A stretch of 64,000 nucleotides of DNA, from NCBI GenBank assembly GCA_945903265.1, contig CAMDNQ010000004.1, positions 164,960-228,959 on the forward strand, given 5' to 3'. This document shows, piece after piece, positions 26,792 through 35,666 of this stretch; within the stretch, counting starts at the first letter, position 1, and each line of letters begins with the position of its first letter. The notes below the pieces were generated by a model. That model did no database searches. It was not told the origin of the DNA and saw only the letters and a program-made list of their open reading frames with translations. This stretch comes from Candidatus Sulfopaludibacter sp. SbA3 (GTDB lineage: Bacteria > Acidobacteriota > Vicinamibacteria > Vicinamibacterales > UBA2999). The translations under genes and the position numbers were made by a program.

Positions 26792-27775
26792 CTAACGAGC
26801 GTCGAGCGCCTGCAGATTCAGGCTCACCGACGCCGGCCGGTTGTCACCGAGCGTGACGGTCGTTTCTGCGCCCGCGTAGCCGTCCTTCGTCAGACGCACG
26901 GTCTTCGTCCCTGACGGCAGGTTCGGAATCGCCAGCGGGGTGGAGCCCCAGCCGATGCCGTTGACGGTGACTCGCGCGCCGGATGGAGAGGACGTGATGC
27001 GGAGCGTGTTGTCGGCAACAGGCGGCGGCGCGGGAGTGGTTTCGGGGACAGTGCCGCTGACAGTATCGGCGACCGGCTTCGCGACGGGTGCGGCGACGGT
27101 CTGGGACACGAGCTGGATGTCGGCGCCCGCAAGCTCCTCCCGACCGCTCGTCGCCACTGCGCCGGCGGATGTCGGGGCGGCGGAGGGGGCATCGGCCGCC
27201 TGGCTCTGAGTCTGGCTCTGGCTCTGGACGACGACCGGCGCCGTCGGCGCCTCCGACTGCTGGTTCATCATCAGCGCCAGGGCACCAACGGCTATTCCCG
27301 CGGCAATCGATCCGAGTGCCTGCGGCAGACGCCAGCCACTCTCGGCGGCGGCCTGTGGCTGAATCTGCTCGAGCGTCGGCAGCGGGAGTTCGGGCGCGCC
27401 CGTCTCCAAAACCGTGAGCTTCTGGAACTCGGCGACCATCTCCTCCGGGTCGAGGCCGACCGCCGACGCGTAGGCCCGGACGATGGCGCGGCGGTAGATG
27501 CCGGCGGGAAGAGGATCGACATCGCCCCGTTCGAGGCCTTCAAGCCTCGACATGATGAGCTTGGTGTTCCGGGCGATCTGCGCGAGCGTGATGCGGCGCC
27601 GTTCGCGATGGGCGCGGAGGTATTCGCCGAAGCTGCGGAGATCTTCGAACTTGCCAGCAGTCAGCGCGGGCGCCGCCGGCGCGCCGGCGACAGGTCGAGA
27701 GACGGCAGGCTGCGAGACAACCGTCTGCCGATTGTGTGAAGCGGCGGGGAACGTTAAGACCTTCTGCGCGCTCAT
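26792..27775 (-). CDS. RodZ-like HTH membrane protein with C-terminal PEGA domain
   Basis: FGEYLRAHRERRRITLAQIARNTKLIMSRLEGLERGD (HTH_25), TM segment, SSPSGARVTVNGIGWGSTPLAIPNLPSGTKTVRLTKDGY (PEGA). Confidence 0.88.
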   Translation of the reverse strand: MSAQKVLTFPAASHNRQTVVSQPAVSRPVAGAPAAPALTAGKFEDLRSFGEYLRAHRERRRITLAQIARNTKLIMSRLEGLERGDVDPLPAGIYRRAIVRAYASAVGLDPEEMVAEFQKLTVLETGAPELPLPTLEQIQPQAAAESGWRLPQALGSIAAGIAVGALALMMNQQSEAPTAPVVVQSQSQTQSQAADAPSAAPTSAGAVATSGREELAGADIQLVSQTVAAPVAKPVADTVSGTVPETTPAPPPVADNTLRITSSPSGARVTVNGIGWGSTPLAIPNLPSGTKTVRLTKDGYAGAETTVTLGDNRPASVSLNLQALDAR

Positions 27776-27833
27776 CGGTATACCGGCACAGCTCCTACGC
27801 AATTTGCGCACCGTGTCGGTGTACCATCCGTTC

Positions 27834-29003
27834 ATGTCGAACCAGACCACTCGACGCGACGTTCTGAAGAAGGGCGGCCTCGCCGCCGCGAGCCTTGGCG
27901 TGCTGGGTTTCCCGGAGTGGGCGCTCCCCGCGCTCGCGCAGGGCGAGACGGTGGTGCCGTTCACCGACCTGCCGGCGACGCCGATCAACCTGACGCCAAC
28001 CGTCGACCGGCGGATCATCGACATCAGCAAGATTGCGGGACCAATCACGCCGCGCGACGCGTTCTTCACGACGCAGCATTACGGGCATCCCGAAGTCGAT
28101 CCGGTCGCCTGGCGGCTGAAGATTGACGGGCTGGTGGACCGCCCGCTCTCCATCTCGCTCGACGAGCTGAAGAAGATGGGGAACGAAGAGATCACGTTCG
28201 GGTTCGAGTGCTCCGGCAACCGGCGGCCGCTGCAGGGGCTGTCGAGCAACGGGCGCTGGACCGGCGTGCGGCTGCGGGACGTGCTCGAGAAGGCGGGGCT
28301 CAAGGCCGATGCGCGCGAGATCGTGTTCTTCGGCGCCGACAAGGGTCCGGAAGAGGTGGAGTTCCGCGGCACGGTGCACAAGGTGGAGCAGCACTTCGGA
28401 CGGAGCCTCCCACGCGAAAAGGCGCTGACCAACGAGCCGATGCTGGCCTACGCCATGAACGGCGAGCCGCTCACGAAGCACCAGGGGTTCCCGGTGCGGC
28501 TGCTCGTCCCCGGCTGGTACGGCGTGGCCAACCTCAAGTGGCTGACGGAGATTCACGCGCAGACGGATCCGTTCGTCGGCAAGTGGCAGGCGCGCTGGTA
28601 CCGGACGCTGCGCGGCGAGATGATCAACGGCGAGCTGAAGTGGACCGAAAACTCGATCACGCATATGCGGCCCAAGTCGTTCGTCGCGCGGGTGACGAAG
28701 GCGGGGAACGCGCACCGGGTGTTCGGCGTGATCCTCAACGACGGGACGCCGATCAAGGCGATCGAAGTGAAGGTCGATAACGGTCCGTGGCAGGCGGCGC
28801 AGATCGACTCCGCGACGCGCGAGAAGTTCGGGTGGAAGTTCTTCAGCTACACCTGGAACGGTGCGACGCCAGGCGAGCACACCGTCGTGTCGCGCGTGAC
28901 GCAGGCCGACGGGCTCGTGCAGCCGACGGTCGAGGAGCTGGCCAACAAGAAAACGTTCCTCGAAGACAACTCGCAGCACGAGCGGAAAGTGAACATTACC
29001 TAG
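27834..29003 (+). CDS. Sulfite oxidase-family molybdopterin-dependent oxidoreductase, Tat-exported
   Basis: TTRRDVLKKGGLAAASLGVLG; FGFECSGNRRP; VRLLVPGWYGVANLKWLTEI. Confidence 0.93.
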   Translation: MSNQTTRRDVLKKGGLAAASLGVLGFPEWALPALAQGETVVPFTDLPATPINLTPTVDRRIIDISKIAGPITPRDAFFTTQHYGHPEVDPVAWRLKIDGLVDRPLSISLDELKKMGNEEITFGFECSGNRRPLQGLSSNGRWTGVRLRDVLEKAGLKADAREIVFFGADKGPEEVEFRGTVHKVEQHFGRSLPREKALTNEPMLAYAMNGEPLTKHQGFPVRLLVPGWYGVANLKWLTEIHAQTDPFVGKWQARWYRTLRGEMINGELKWTENSITHMRPKSFVARVTKAGNAHRVFGVILNDGTPIKAIEVKVDNGPWQAAQIDSATREKFGWKFFSYTWNGATPGEHTVVSRVTQADGLVQPTVEELANKKTFLEDNSQHERKVNIT

Positions 29004-29061
29004 GTTCTCGGGTGCTTAGGTGCTGGGTGCTCGGGTGCTGGTTCACAGGTTCACGGGTTCA
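29001..29061. repeat. Stop-codon-anchored 7/8-bp tandem repeat between convergent genes
   Basis: TAGGTTCTCGGGTGCTTAGGTGCTGGGTGCTCGGGTGCTGGTTCACAGGTTCACGGGTTCA; resembles left arm at 5275. Confidence 0.8.
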
Positions 29062-29892
29062 GGGCTTGAGTTGCGCGATGTGTTGGCGGAGTGCGGCGTC
29101 GAACGCGCTCCACTCTTCTCCAAATGCCTGCCGGAAGTTGGCCAGGCGATCGTCTGACTTCGCAAACAATCGAAAATACTCCACCGCTTCGCCCATGCTG
29201 TGCCGGCTGATCAGGAAGTCGGTCGCAATGAAGGCGTACGGGTAGAGGAGCTTGGTCGCCGGGCTGTTGGCGACGGCCACCCACTCCGGAAAATTGGCGA
29301 GCTTCGCGAGCGGCGGAAGCTGTTCGCGCATGCCGGTCTGGCTGATAAAGCGCGCGTTGCGGCTCCGGATGCTGTCCCGGGTCATCGTGCCGATCTGCAT
29401 CTTCTCGGTCACGTAGGCCTGCACCCAGTCCGCGAATCCTTCGCGGAGCCATTGGTCAGACGTGCTCCGCTTGCCGCCAGAGAGCTCGTACTGGGCGACG
29501 TGCGCGGCTTCGTGGGAGAGCAGCATGAGGCGCGCGTTCCAGTTGAGCCGGGCGAACGATGCCTGATTCACGTACACCGCGCGGTGCGCGCCGATGGCCA
29601 GCATGGTGTCGGCGGCACCCTTCGCCGTGGCGGCGTCCGCGCCGCTTTCCGAGAGGACCGCGTACATGGCGTCGCGATCGGCCAGCAGGTGTACGGTGCC
29701 CTGCAGCTTCGGGAGGCCAAGCTCCTTCTCGGTGATCGCCGCAATCGACGCCATCGCGCCCTCGTAGTCGTTCACGAATTCGGCGCGCGGCTCCGGGCGC
29801 GCCTGGATCTGCGCGAGGTCGATGGCGCGAGGCGGATCGACGCGCGCGGCGCAGGAGGCACTGACGATCGCAAGGAGGACAAGAAGCCGCAC
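29059..29892 (-). CDS. Putative lipoprotein metallopeptidase (MA-family-like)
   Basis: Lipobox-like LLAIVSASCAA; LMLLSHEAAHVAQYELSGG; LREGFADWVQAYV. Confidence 0.75.
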   Translation of the reverse strand: MRLLVLLAIVSASCAARVDPPRAIDLAQIQARPEPRAEFVNDYEGAMASIAAITEKELGLPKLQGTVHLLADRDAMYAVLSESGADAATAKGAADTMLAIGAHRAVYVNQASFARLNWNARLMLLSHEAAHVAQYELSGGKRSTSDQWLREGFADWVQAYVTEKMQIGTMTRDSIRSRNARFISQTGMREQLPPLAKLANFPEWVAVANSPATKLLYPYAFIATDFLISRHSMGEAVEYFRLFAKSDDRLANFRQAFGEEWSAFDAALRQHIAQLKP

Positions 29893-29949
29893 GGGACGGA
29901 TATTAACGCGCCGTCCTACGTACCCAAAGCAACGGGTATCATCTGGCGC

Positions 29950-31674
29950 GTGCGACGACTTTTGATGGTGTTCGGGCTGGCCGCGGCCAGCGTCGTGACG
30001 TCGGGGCAGACGTTCCATACGCTCACCCAGCTCCCGACGAGCGGGTGGCCGACGAACGGGGGCGATCTTTATAACCGGCGGTTCTCGCCGCTGACGCAGA
30101 TCAACAGAGAGAACGTCGCGCAGCTCAAAGGGGTGTGGCGGACGAGTCTTGGCGGGTCGGGCCTCAGCGTGAAGTATTCGGGCGAGGCGCAGCCGATCGT
30201 GCAGGACGGCGTCATATACATAGTCACCGGCCAGAACGACGTGTTCGCGCTGAGCGTGGAGACGGGTGCCATTCTCTGGAGCTACAAGGCGGAGCTCGAC
30301 GAGAAGATCAACGTGATCTGCTGCGGGTGGACGAGCCGCGGCGTCGGACTCGGCGACGGGCGCGTGTATGTCGGGCAGCTCGATGGCAGACTCGTCGCGC
30401 TCGATCAGAAGACGGGCGCCCTCGCCTGGAGCATCCAGGCCGAGCGCTGGCAGCAAGGCTTCAGCATCACGAGCGCGCCGCTCTACTACGAGGGGCTCGT
30501 GATCACCGGGTTCGCGGGCGGCGAGTTTGGTATTCGCGGTCGCGTGAAGGCGTACGACGCGAAGACCGGATCGCTCGCCTGGACGTTCTACACGATTCCC
30601 GGTCCCGGCGAGGTCGGCCACGACACCTGGCCGAAGGGAAACAAGGTCTGGGAGCACGGCGGCGCGCCGGTCTGGCAGACGCCGGCCGTCGATCCCGCGC
30701 TCGGCCTGCTCTACTTTTCGACGGGCAATGCGGCGCCCGACTTCAACGGCGCCGTCCGCGCCGGCGACAACCTTTTCGCATCATCGATCGTTGCGGTCGA
30801 AGCAAAGACCGGCCGGTATCGCTGGCATTTCCAGCAGGTGCACCACGATCTCTGGGACTACGACGCGCCGAATCCTGTCGTCCTGTTCGACATGGTGGTC
30901 GGCGGGCAGCCGCGCAAGGCGCTCGCGCAAGCCGGGAAGACCGGCTGGGTTTACATCCTCGATCGCACGAACGGACGCCCGCTGCTTGGCATCGAGGAGC
31001 GTCCCGTGCCGCAGAACAAGGCGCAGGCGACCGCGCGCCCGCAGCCGCATCCGGTGGGCGACGCGTTCGTGCCGCAGTCGATGACGATCGCGCCCGAGGG
31101 CTTCACGCTGGTGAACCAGGGACGCATCTTCACGCCGTTTGGTCCGGAGCCGCAGGTGGGGAAGCCGGGGCAGGGAGGCGGCGCCAACTGGCCGCCGAGC
31201 TCGTACGACCCGGCGCTGAACTATCTGTTCGTCTGCGCGTCGGATCGCACCGGCATCTTCCGCGGCGGAGACAAGGATTTCGAGATTCCGCCAGACGGGC
31301 AGGAGTATCTGGGCGGGCAGTTCGGGAGCGTGCCGTTCGGCGTGACGGGCGTGTTCGCGGCGATGAATATGGCCACGAACCGGATCGTCTGGCAGCAGCA
31401 GTGGCCGGAGCGCTGCTACAGCGGATCGATCGCGACCGCGGCCGGCCTGCTCTTCGTCGGGCGCAGCGACGGCCGGCTCACCGCGCTCGAGTCGCGCACG
31501 GGGACGCTGCTCTGGCAGTTCCAGACCGGTGCGGGCGTCAACGCGACCGCCAGTACGTTCGAGCACGGCGGCCAGCAGTATGTCGTCGTGCTGTCGGCGG
31601 GCAACGCGTTCGCCGGTGCGAAGCGCGGCGATAACGTGTGGATGTTCGGATTGAGCGGGACGCTCACGCCGTGA
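29950..31674 (+). CDS. PQQ-dependent dehydrogenase family beta-propeller protein
   Basis: NGGDLYNRRFSPLTQINRENVAQLKGVWR; WHFQQVHHDLWDYDAPNPV; DRTNGRPLLGIEERPVP. Confidence 0.9.
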   Translation: MRRLLMVFGLAAASVVTSGQTFHTLTQLPTSGWPTNGGDLYNRRFSPLTQINRENVAQLKGVWRTSLGGSGLSVKYSGEAQPIVQDGVIYIVTGQNDVFALSVETGAILWSYKAELDEKINVICCGWTSRGVGLGDGRVYVGQLDGRLVALDQKTGALAWSIQAERWQQGFSITSAPLYYEGLVITGFAGGEFGIRGRVKAYDAKTGSLAWTFYTIPGPGEVGHDTWPKGNKVWEHGGAPVWQTPAVDPALGLLYFSTGNAAPDFNGAVRAGDNLFASSIVAVEAKTGRYRWHFQQVHHDLWDYDAPNPVVLFDMVVGGQPRKALAQAGKTGWVYILDRTNGRPLLGIEERPVPQNKAQATARPQPHPVGDAFVPQSMTIAPEGFTLVNQGRIFTPFGPEPQVGKPGQGGGANWPPSSYDPALNYLFVCASDRTGIFRGGDKDFEIPPDGQEYLGGQFGSVPFGVTGVFAAMNMATNRIVWQQQWPERCYSGSIATAAGLLFVGRSDGRLTALESRTGTLLWQFQTGAGVNATASTFEHGGQQYVVVLSAGNAFAGAKRGDNVWMFGLSGTLTP

Positions 31675-33026
31675 ATTTCTATCAAATATTGTTTCAGCTC
31701 TCGGGACTGGGGATCGTCGGATGGTTCCTGCTGATCTTCTTTCCGACCTGGCGGTTTTCGCGGCGGCTGGCGGACAGCCACTTCTTTCCCATCTTCATCG
31801 CCGTGTTCTACGGGTTCGGCGTCGGCGCGCTCCTGATCGAGCGCGGTGCCGGCTTCATGGCCGATTTCGGAACGGATGCCGGTGTAGTGGGGCTGCTCGC
31901 GCAGCCGGAGATCGCCCTGGTGGCCTGGCTGCACATCCTCGCGTTCGATCAGGTGATCGGCATCTGGATCTATCGCGAGAACATGCGCCAGCGGTTCGTG
32001 CCGATCCCGGTGCAGTCGCTGCTGCTGTTCCTGACGCTGATGCTCGGACCGCTCGGGTATCTGGCGTGGCACCTGGTGAGGGTCGCGAGGCTCGGAGGAG
32101 CGGCGTTCGGGGCGGCCGAAGTTCACGAGGGGCGGCGCGAGCCTCCTGCGGTGAACGCAGCGACGAGCGACGCGGGCGTCCCGACGCTCTCGAAGATTGC
32201 GACCGTGTTTCGCGAAGAGCGCGGGCTGACGCTCACGGCGCTGAGCGGTGTGGCGCTCGGGGCGATCGTGCTGGCGATTGCGTTCATCCGCGGGCCGATC
32301 GTCGAGCCCGAGGGCGACCTGATGAAGCCGGCCACGTTCAACCTCGCCGTTGGCATCTTCATTCTGTCGCTCATTCCGTGGCTGCCGGCGTCCGGCTTCA
32401 CCGACGCGGGGCGGCGTCTCTGGCGGAAGTGGATGATTGCGATGTTGATTTACTCGTTCGGCATCGAGACCATCCAGCAGCTGCGCGGGATCGATCCGCG
32501 CTTCTCTTTGGCGGAACCGCAAAGCCAGATTTTCGGCGGCCTCTTCTTCGCATCCGCGCTCGCGATTGCCGTCATGTCAATCGGCCTCGGCATGCGGGCG
32601 TTCGATGCAAGCGGTGCGGGCCGGCGCGGCCTGCTGGTCATCGCCGCGCGATGGGCGGGCGCGTCGATGCTGATCGGGTTCATCGCAGGCATGTGGCTGA
32701 GCGCGAATCGCGGTCGATTCGTGGGCGACGCGGGAAACCTGCTGCCGCTGCACGCTGCCGGATTTCACGCCGTGCAGGCTGTTCCGCTTGTCGCGCTGAT
32801 GCTCGCCTGGTCCTCTGTCTCGACCGATGCAGCACGCCGCTGGGTGCATCTGGCGGGTGCGTCGTGGGCGCTGGCGTGCGTGGCGATCTGGTGGCAGACC
32901 GCGCATGGACGGGCTGTGACCGACCTCGCTGGCGCAGGCATTCTGGCCGTGATCCTGCTTGGCATCTGGACAATGGCTGCGCTCCGCGGCCTTGTCGCAT
33001 GGCGAATAAAAAGCTCGACGTCGTAA
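31671..33026 (+). CDS. Polytopic membrane protein with ABA4-like (DUF4281) N-terminal region and long multi-TM extension
   Basis: GTG start overlaps previous stop (GTGA). HILAFDQVIGIWIYRENMRQRFVPIPVQSLLLFLTLMLGPLGYLAWHLVR. Confidence 0.7.
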   Translation: MNFYQILFQLSGLGIVGWFLLIFFPTWRFSRRLADSHFFPIFIAVFYGFGVGALLIERGAGFMADFGTDAGVVGLLAQPEIALVAWLHILAFDQVIGIWIYRENMRQRFVPIPVQSLLLFLTLMLGPLGYLAWHLVRVARLGGAAFGAAEVHEGRREPPAVNAATSDAGVPTLSKIATVFREERGLTLTALSGVALGAIVLAIAFIRGPIVEPEGDLMKPATFNLAVGIFILSLIPWLPASGFTDAGRRLWRKWMIAMLIYSFGIETIQQLRGIDPRFSLAEPQSQIFGGLFFASALAIAVMSIGLGMRAFDASGAGRRGLLVIAARWAGASMLIGFIAGMWLSANRGRFVGDAGNLLPLHAAGFHAVQAVPLVALMLAWSSVSTDAARRWVHLAGASWALACVAIWWQTAHGRAVTDLAGAGILAVILLGIWTMAALRGLVAWRIKSSTS

Positions 33027-34327
33027 TCATCGGTGCGGGAGCAGCGGGACTCGCTGCTGCCCGCGAGCTCCACGACAAGGGTCTCGACGTTGTCGTCCTG
33101 GAAGCACGCGACCGCATCGGCGGCCGCGTCTGGACGCATCACGATCCCGAGGCGCCGGTGCCCATCGAGATGGGCGCCGAATTCATCCATGGCAGCGCGG
33201 AGGAAACCGGAAAAGTCATCGAAGAGGCGGAGCTCAAGTCGTTTGATGTTGGCGGCCGGCGATGCCTGGTCGGGGCGCGCCGCGACCAGCCGCTCGATGA
33301 TTTCTGGGAACAGCTCTATCGCGCGATGCACCTGATGGACCCGCCTTCGCGGGTGGCCGCCCGGCTCGGACTTCGGCGCGGAAGTGATTTCAGCGTTCAG
33401 GATTTTCTCGACACGAAGCCAGGCGGGAAGGGGCTCGTGCGCGAGCGCAAGCTGGCGAAGCAGTTCGTCGAAGGATTCCATGCGGCCGACACTCGATTGA
33501 TCAGCGCGAAGGCGCTCGTCGACAGCGGAACGCCTGGTGAAGACATGGACGAGACCAGGCTTGGCCGCGTGGTGGGCGGCTACACGGGCGTCATCGAAGC
33601 GATCGCCGCGCCGATCGCCATGCGCATTCGCCCAGGGTCAGTCGTCACGCGGGTCCAGTGGTCGCCTAAGCGCGTGCTGGTCGAGGGTGTCCGCGGCCGG
33701 AGCCGGTTCACCGTCAACGCGCGCGCGGCGATTGTCGCCGTACCGCTCGGCGTGCTGCAGGCGCCGGCATTCAGCGTGGGCGCGATCGAATTCGATCCCC
33801 TGCTCGGCCCGGCAAAGCAGGAGGCGCTCGGCTGCCTCACATCCGGCACCGTCGTGCGGGTCGTGCTGCAGCTTCGCGAGGCACTTTGGGCTGACGATGT
33901 GAGCTTCATGCATTCGTCGGATCCGGACTTTGACGTCTGGTGGACGTCATACCCGATGCGCGCGCCGGTCATCGTCGGCTGGCGGGGCGGGCCTGGTGCG
34001 ACAAGGCTGCTGCAGATGCCGCTCGAGGAGATTGCCGCACGGTCGATTGCGTCGCTCGCACGTCACCTGCACACGACAACGAAGCGCGTGCAGGGCCTGG
34101 TGCAGGGCGTGTGGATGCATGACTGGCAGAACGATCCGTTCGCCCGCGGCGCTTACAGCTATCAGCTGGTTGGCGGGGGAGAGGCCACCGACGCCCTCGC
34201 GCGCCCGCTCAAGGGCACGCTGTTCTTTGCGGGCGAAGCGACCGGTTCCGGCGGCAGCACCGGCACGGTGGACGGCGCGATTGGAACAGGACGCCGGGCG
34301 GCGAAGCAGGTGCTGGCTGGATGGTAG
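32999..34327 (+). CDS. Flavin monoamine oxidase family FAD-dependent oxidoreductase
   Basis: LDVVIIGAGAAGLAAARELHDKGLDVVVLEARDRIGGRVWT; LFFAGEATGSGGSTGTVDGAIGTGRRAAKQVL. Confidence 0.93.
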   Translation: MANKKLDVVIIGAGAAGLAAARELHDKGLDVVVLEARDRIGGRVWTHHDPEAPVPIEMGAEFIHGSAEETGKVIEEAELKSFDVGGRRCLVGARRDQPLDDFWEQLYRAMHLMDPPSRVAARLGLRRGSDFSVQDFLDTKPGGKGLVRERKLAKQFVEGFHAADTRLISAKALVDSGTPGEDMDETRLGRVVGGYTGVIEAIAAPIAMRIRPGSVVTRVQWSPKRVLVEGVRGRSRFTVNARAAIVAVPLGVLQAPAFSVGAIEFDPLLGPAKQEALGCLTSGTVVRVVLQLREALWADDVSFMHSSDPDFDVWWTSYPMRAPVIVGWRGGPGATRLLQMPLEEIAARSIASLARHLHTTTKRVQGLVQGVWMHDWQNDPFARGAYSYQLVGGGEATDALARPLKGTLFFAGEATGSGGSTGTVDGAIGTGRRAAKQVLAGW

Positions 34328-34352
34328 TTGCTAGTTGGTGGTTGGTGGTTGA
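34325..34352 (+). repeat. Stop-codon-anchored heptad repeat
   Basis: TAGTTGC|TAGTTGG|TGGTTGG|TGGTTGA; first heptad contains the amine oxidase stop codon. Confidence 0.75.
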
Positions 34353-34386
34353 GCTTTGGTACAACCGTTGCTCCCTCACCCGCACT

Positions 34387-34812
34387 ATGTCCGGAAATCT
34401 GTACGCCTTCGCGGTAGTATTCGCCGCGATTTCGCTTCACGCATGTTCGAGTCCCACCGCGCCGACGGCATCCCTTACTGATCGCATAGCGGGTTCGTGG
34501 ACGCTCGTCGCGCAGCAGCCGGCGGGTGAGGCGGAAAGCGCGCCCCCAGCCGGGTCGACGTTTGGATTTCAGATTATGGATGGCCGCGCGTCCGTCATCG
34601 CGGACTGCAACCGCTGCAATGGTGCGGCGGTCGTCGGCGATAACAGCGTGACGCTGGGTCCTGCGCTTGCGTGCACGCGCGCGTTCTGCAGCACCTCGGC
34701 GCCGTTCGATACGAAGTTCGTGCAGATTCTAGGGACGGAGAGCGTGGCGAATGTCGATGGCAGTCTGCTCACGCTGCGCTCAGAGCGCGGCATCCTGAGA
34801 TTTAGGCGGTAA
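34387..34812 (+). CDS. META-domain-like lipoprotein
   Basis: Lipobox SLHACSS; IAGSWTLVAQQP...GRASVIADCNRCNGAAVVGDNSVTLGPALACTRAFC. Confidence 0.65.
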   Translation: MSGNLYAFAVVFAAISLHACSSPTAPTASLTDRIAGSWTLVAQQPAGEAESAPPAGSTFGFQIMDGRASVIADCNRCNGAAVVGDNSVTLGPALACTRAFCSTSAPFDTKFVQILGTESVANVDGSLLTLRSERGILRFRR

Positions 34813-34838
34813 GCCGGGTCCAAAGGACCCGGCCTACA
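34813..34838. repeat. Stem-loop element, TGTAGG subfamily
   Basis: GCCGGGTCC-AAA-GGACCCGGC-CTACA, starting at the base after the stop codon. Confidence 0.7.
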
Positions 34839-34857
34839 TTTGGTTACTTCCGAACTA

Positions 34858-35586
34858 TTACTTTCGAACTAAGCGGAGTGCGGCCGCGCCGCCGAGCGAG
34901 AGCAGGCCGAAGAGGCCGTACAACGCCAGCGGACTTGCGGTGCGCGGCAGCTCGGTCCGCGCGGACGCAACCGTCCGCGTCTGCTCCGTTTGACCCGTTG
35001 TTCCGTACGCCTCACGCGGCGCCGGCGCTGGCGACGGCATCTGCACCGCCTGCGTCTGCGGAGCCGGGGCGGCCTGTGTCACCGCTGGGGTCGCGGTCGC
35101 CTGCGCTGCCATCGGGGCCTCGCGGAATGACGCGACATTGATCTCGTTCAGGCGCAGATCCTGGCTGATGAAGGCCGGGTCGAATCCGCCTGGACGGCCT
35201 GACGCGTCGGCATTCTTCAGCTCGCCGGTGACTTCGACACGGCGGCCGACAAACTGCTTCAGGTCGCGCTCGCGTGTGCCCGTCATCTCGTACGCCGTTC
35301 CCGCGAAGGCCGTCGAACTCTCGCAGTCAACGTTGCCGTTCGCGGCGTAGCCACCCGGCCCGCCGGCGCCTTCGGTCTGGATCAGGACGTACTCGTTGCC
35401 AAGTCCGGCGCCGGTGGAGAGCACCCCGCCCTTGCCTGCGTCCTGCGCGCGCCGGTAATCGGACTCAGTCTGCAGGCAGCCCACCAAGGTGATGGTCGAC
35501 GGCGTTGTCTGTCCGTTTGAGCTCGTCGGTATCGCGAACGACAGCACAGCCGTTCCGATCACCGCACATGTGAAGCGATTTTTCAT
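34858..35586 (-). CDS. Secreted protein with LPxTA-type C-terminal sorting signal
   Basis: Signal peptide; Pro/Ala/Thr-rich linker; C-terminus LPRTASPLALYGLFGLLSLGGAAALRLVRK (motif, TM, basic tail). Confidence 0.75.
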   Translation of the reverse strand: MKNRFTCAVIGTAVLSFAIPTSSNGQTTPSTITLVGCLQTESDYRRAQDAGKGGVLSTGAGLGNEYVLIQTEGAGGPGGYAANGNVDCESSTAFAGTAYEMTGTRERDLKQFVGRRVEVTGELKNADASGRPGGFDPAFISQDLRLNEINVASFREAPMAAQATATPAVTQAAPAPQTQAVQMPSPAPAPREAYGTTGQTEQTRTVASARTELPRTASPLALYGLFGLLSLGGAAALRLVRK

Positions 35587-35666
35587 GGATTTCCCTCGGT
35601 CGTCTGCACTGCAAGACCAAGCCCGTTTGCCGGATGTCCGGATGGGTTGAAGTACCATCACCCGTC

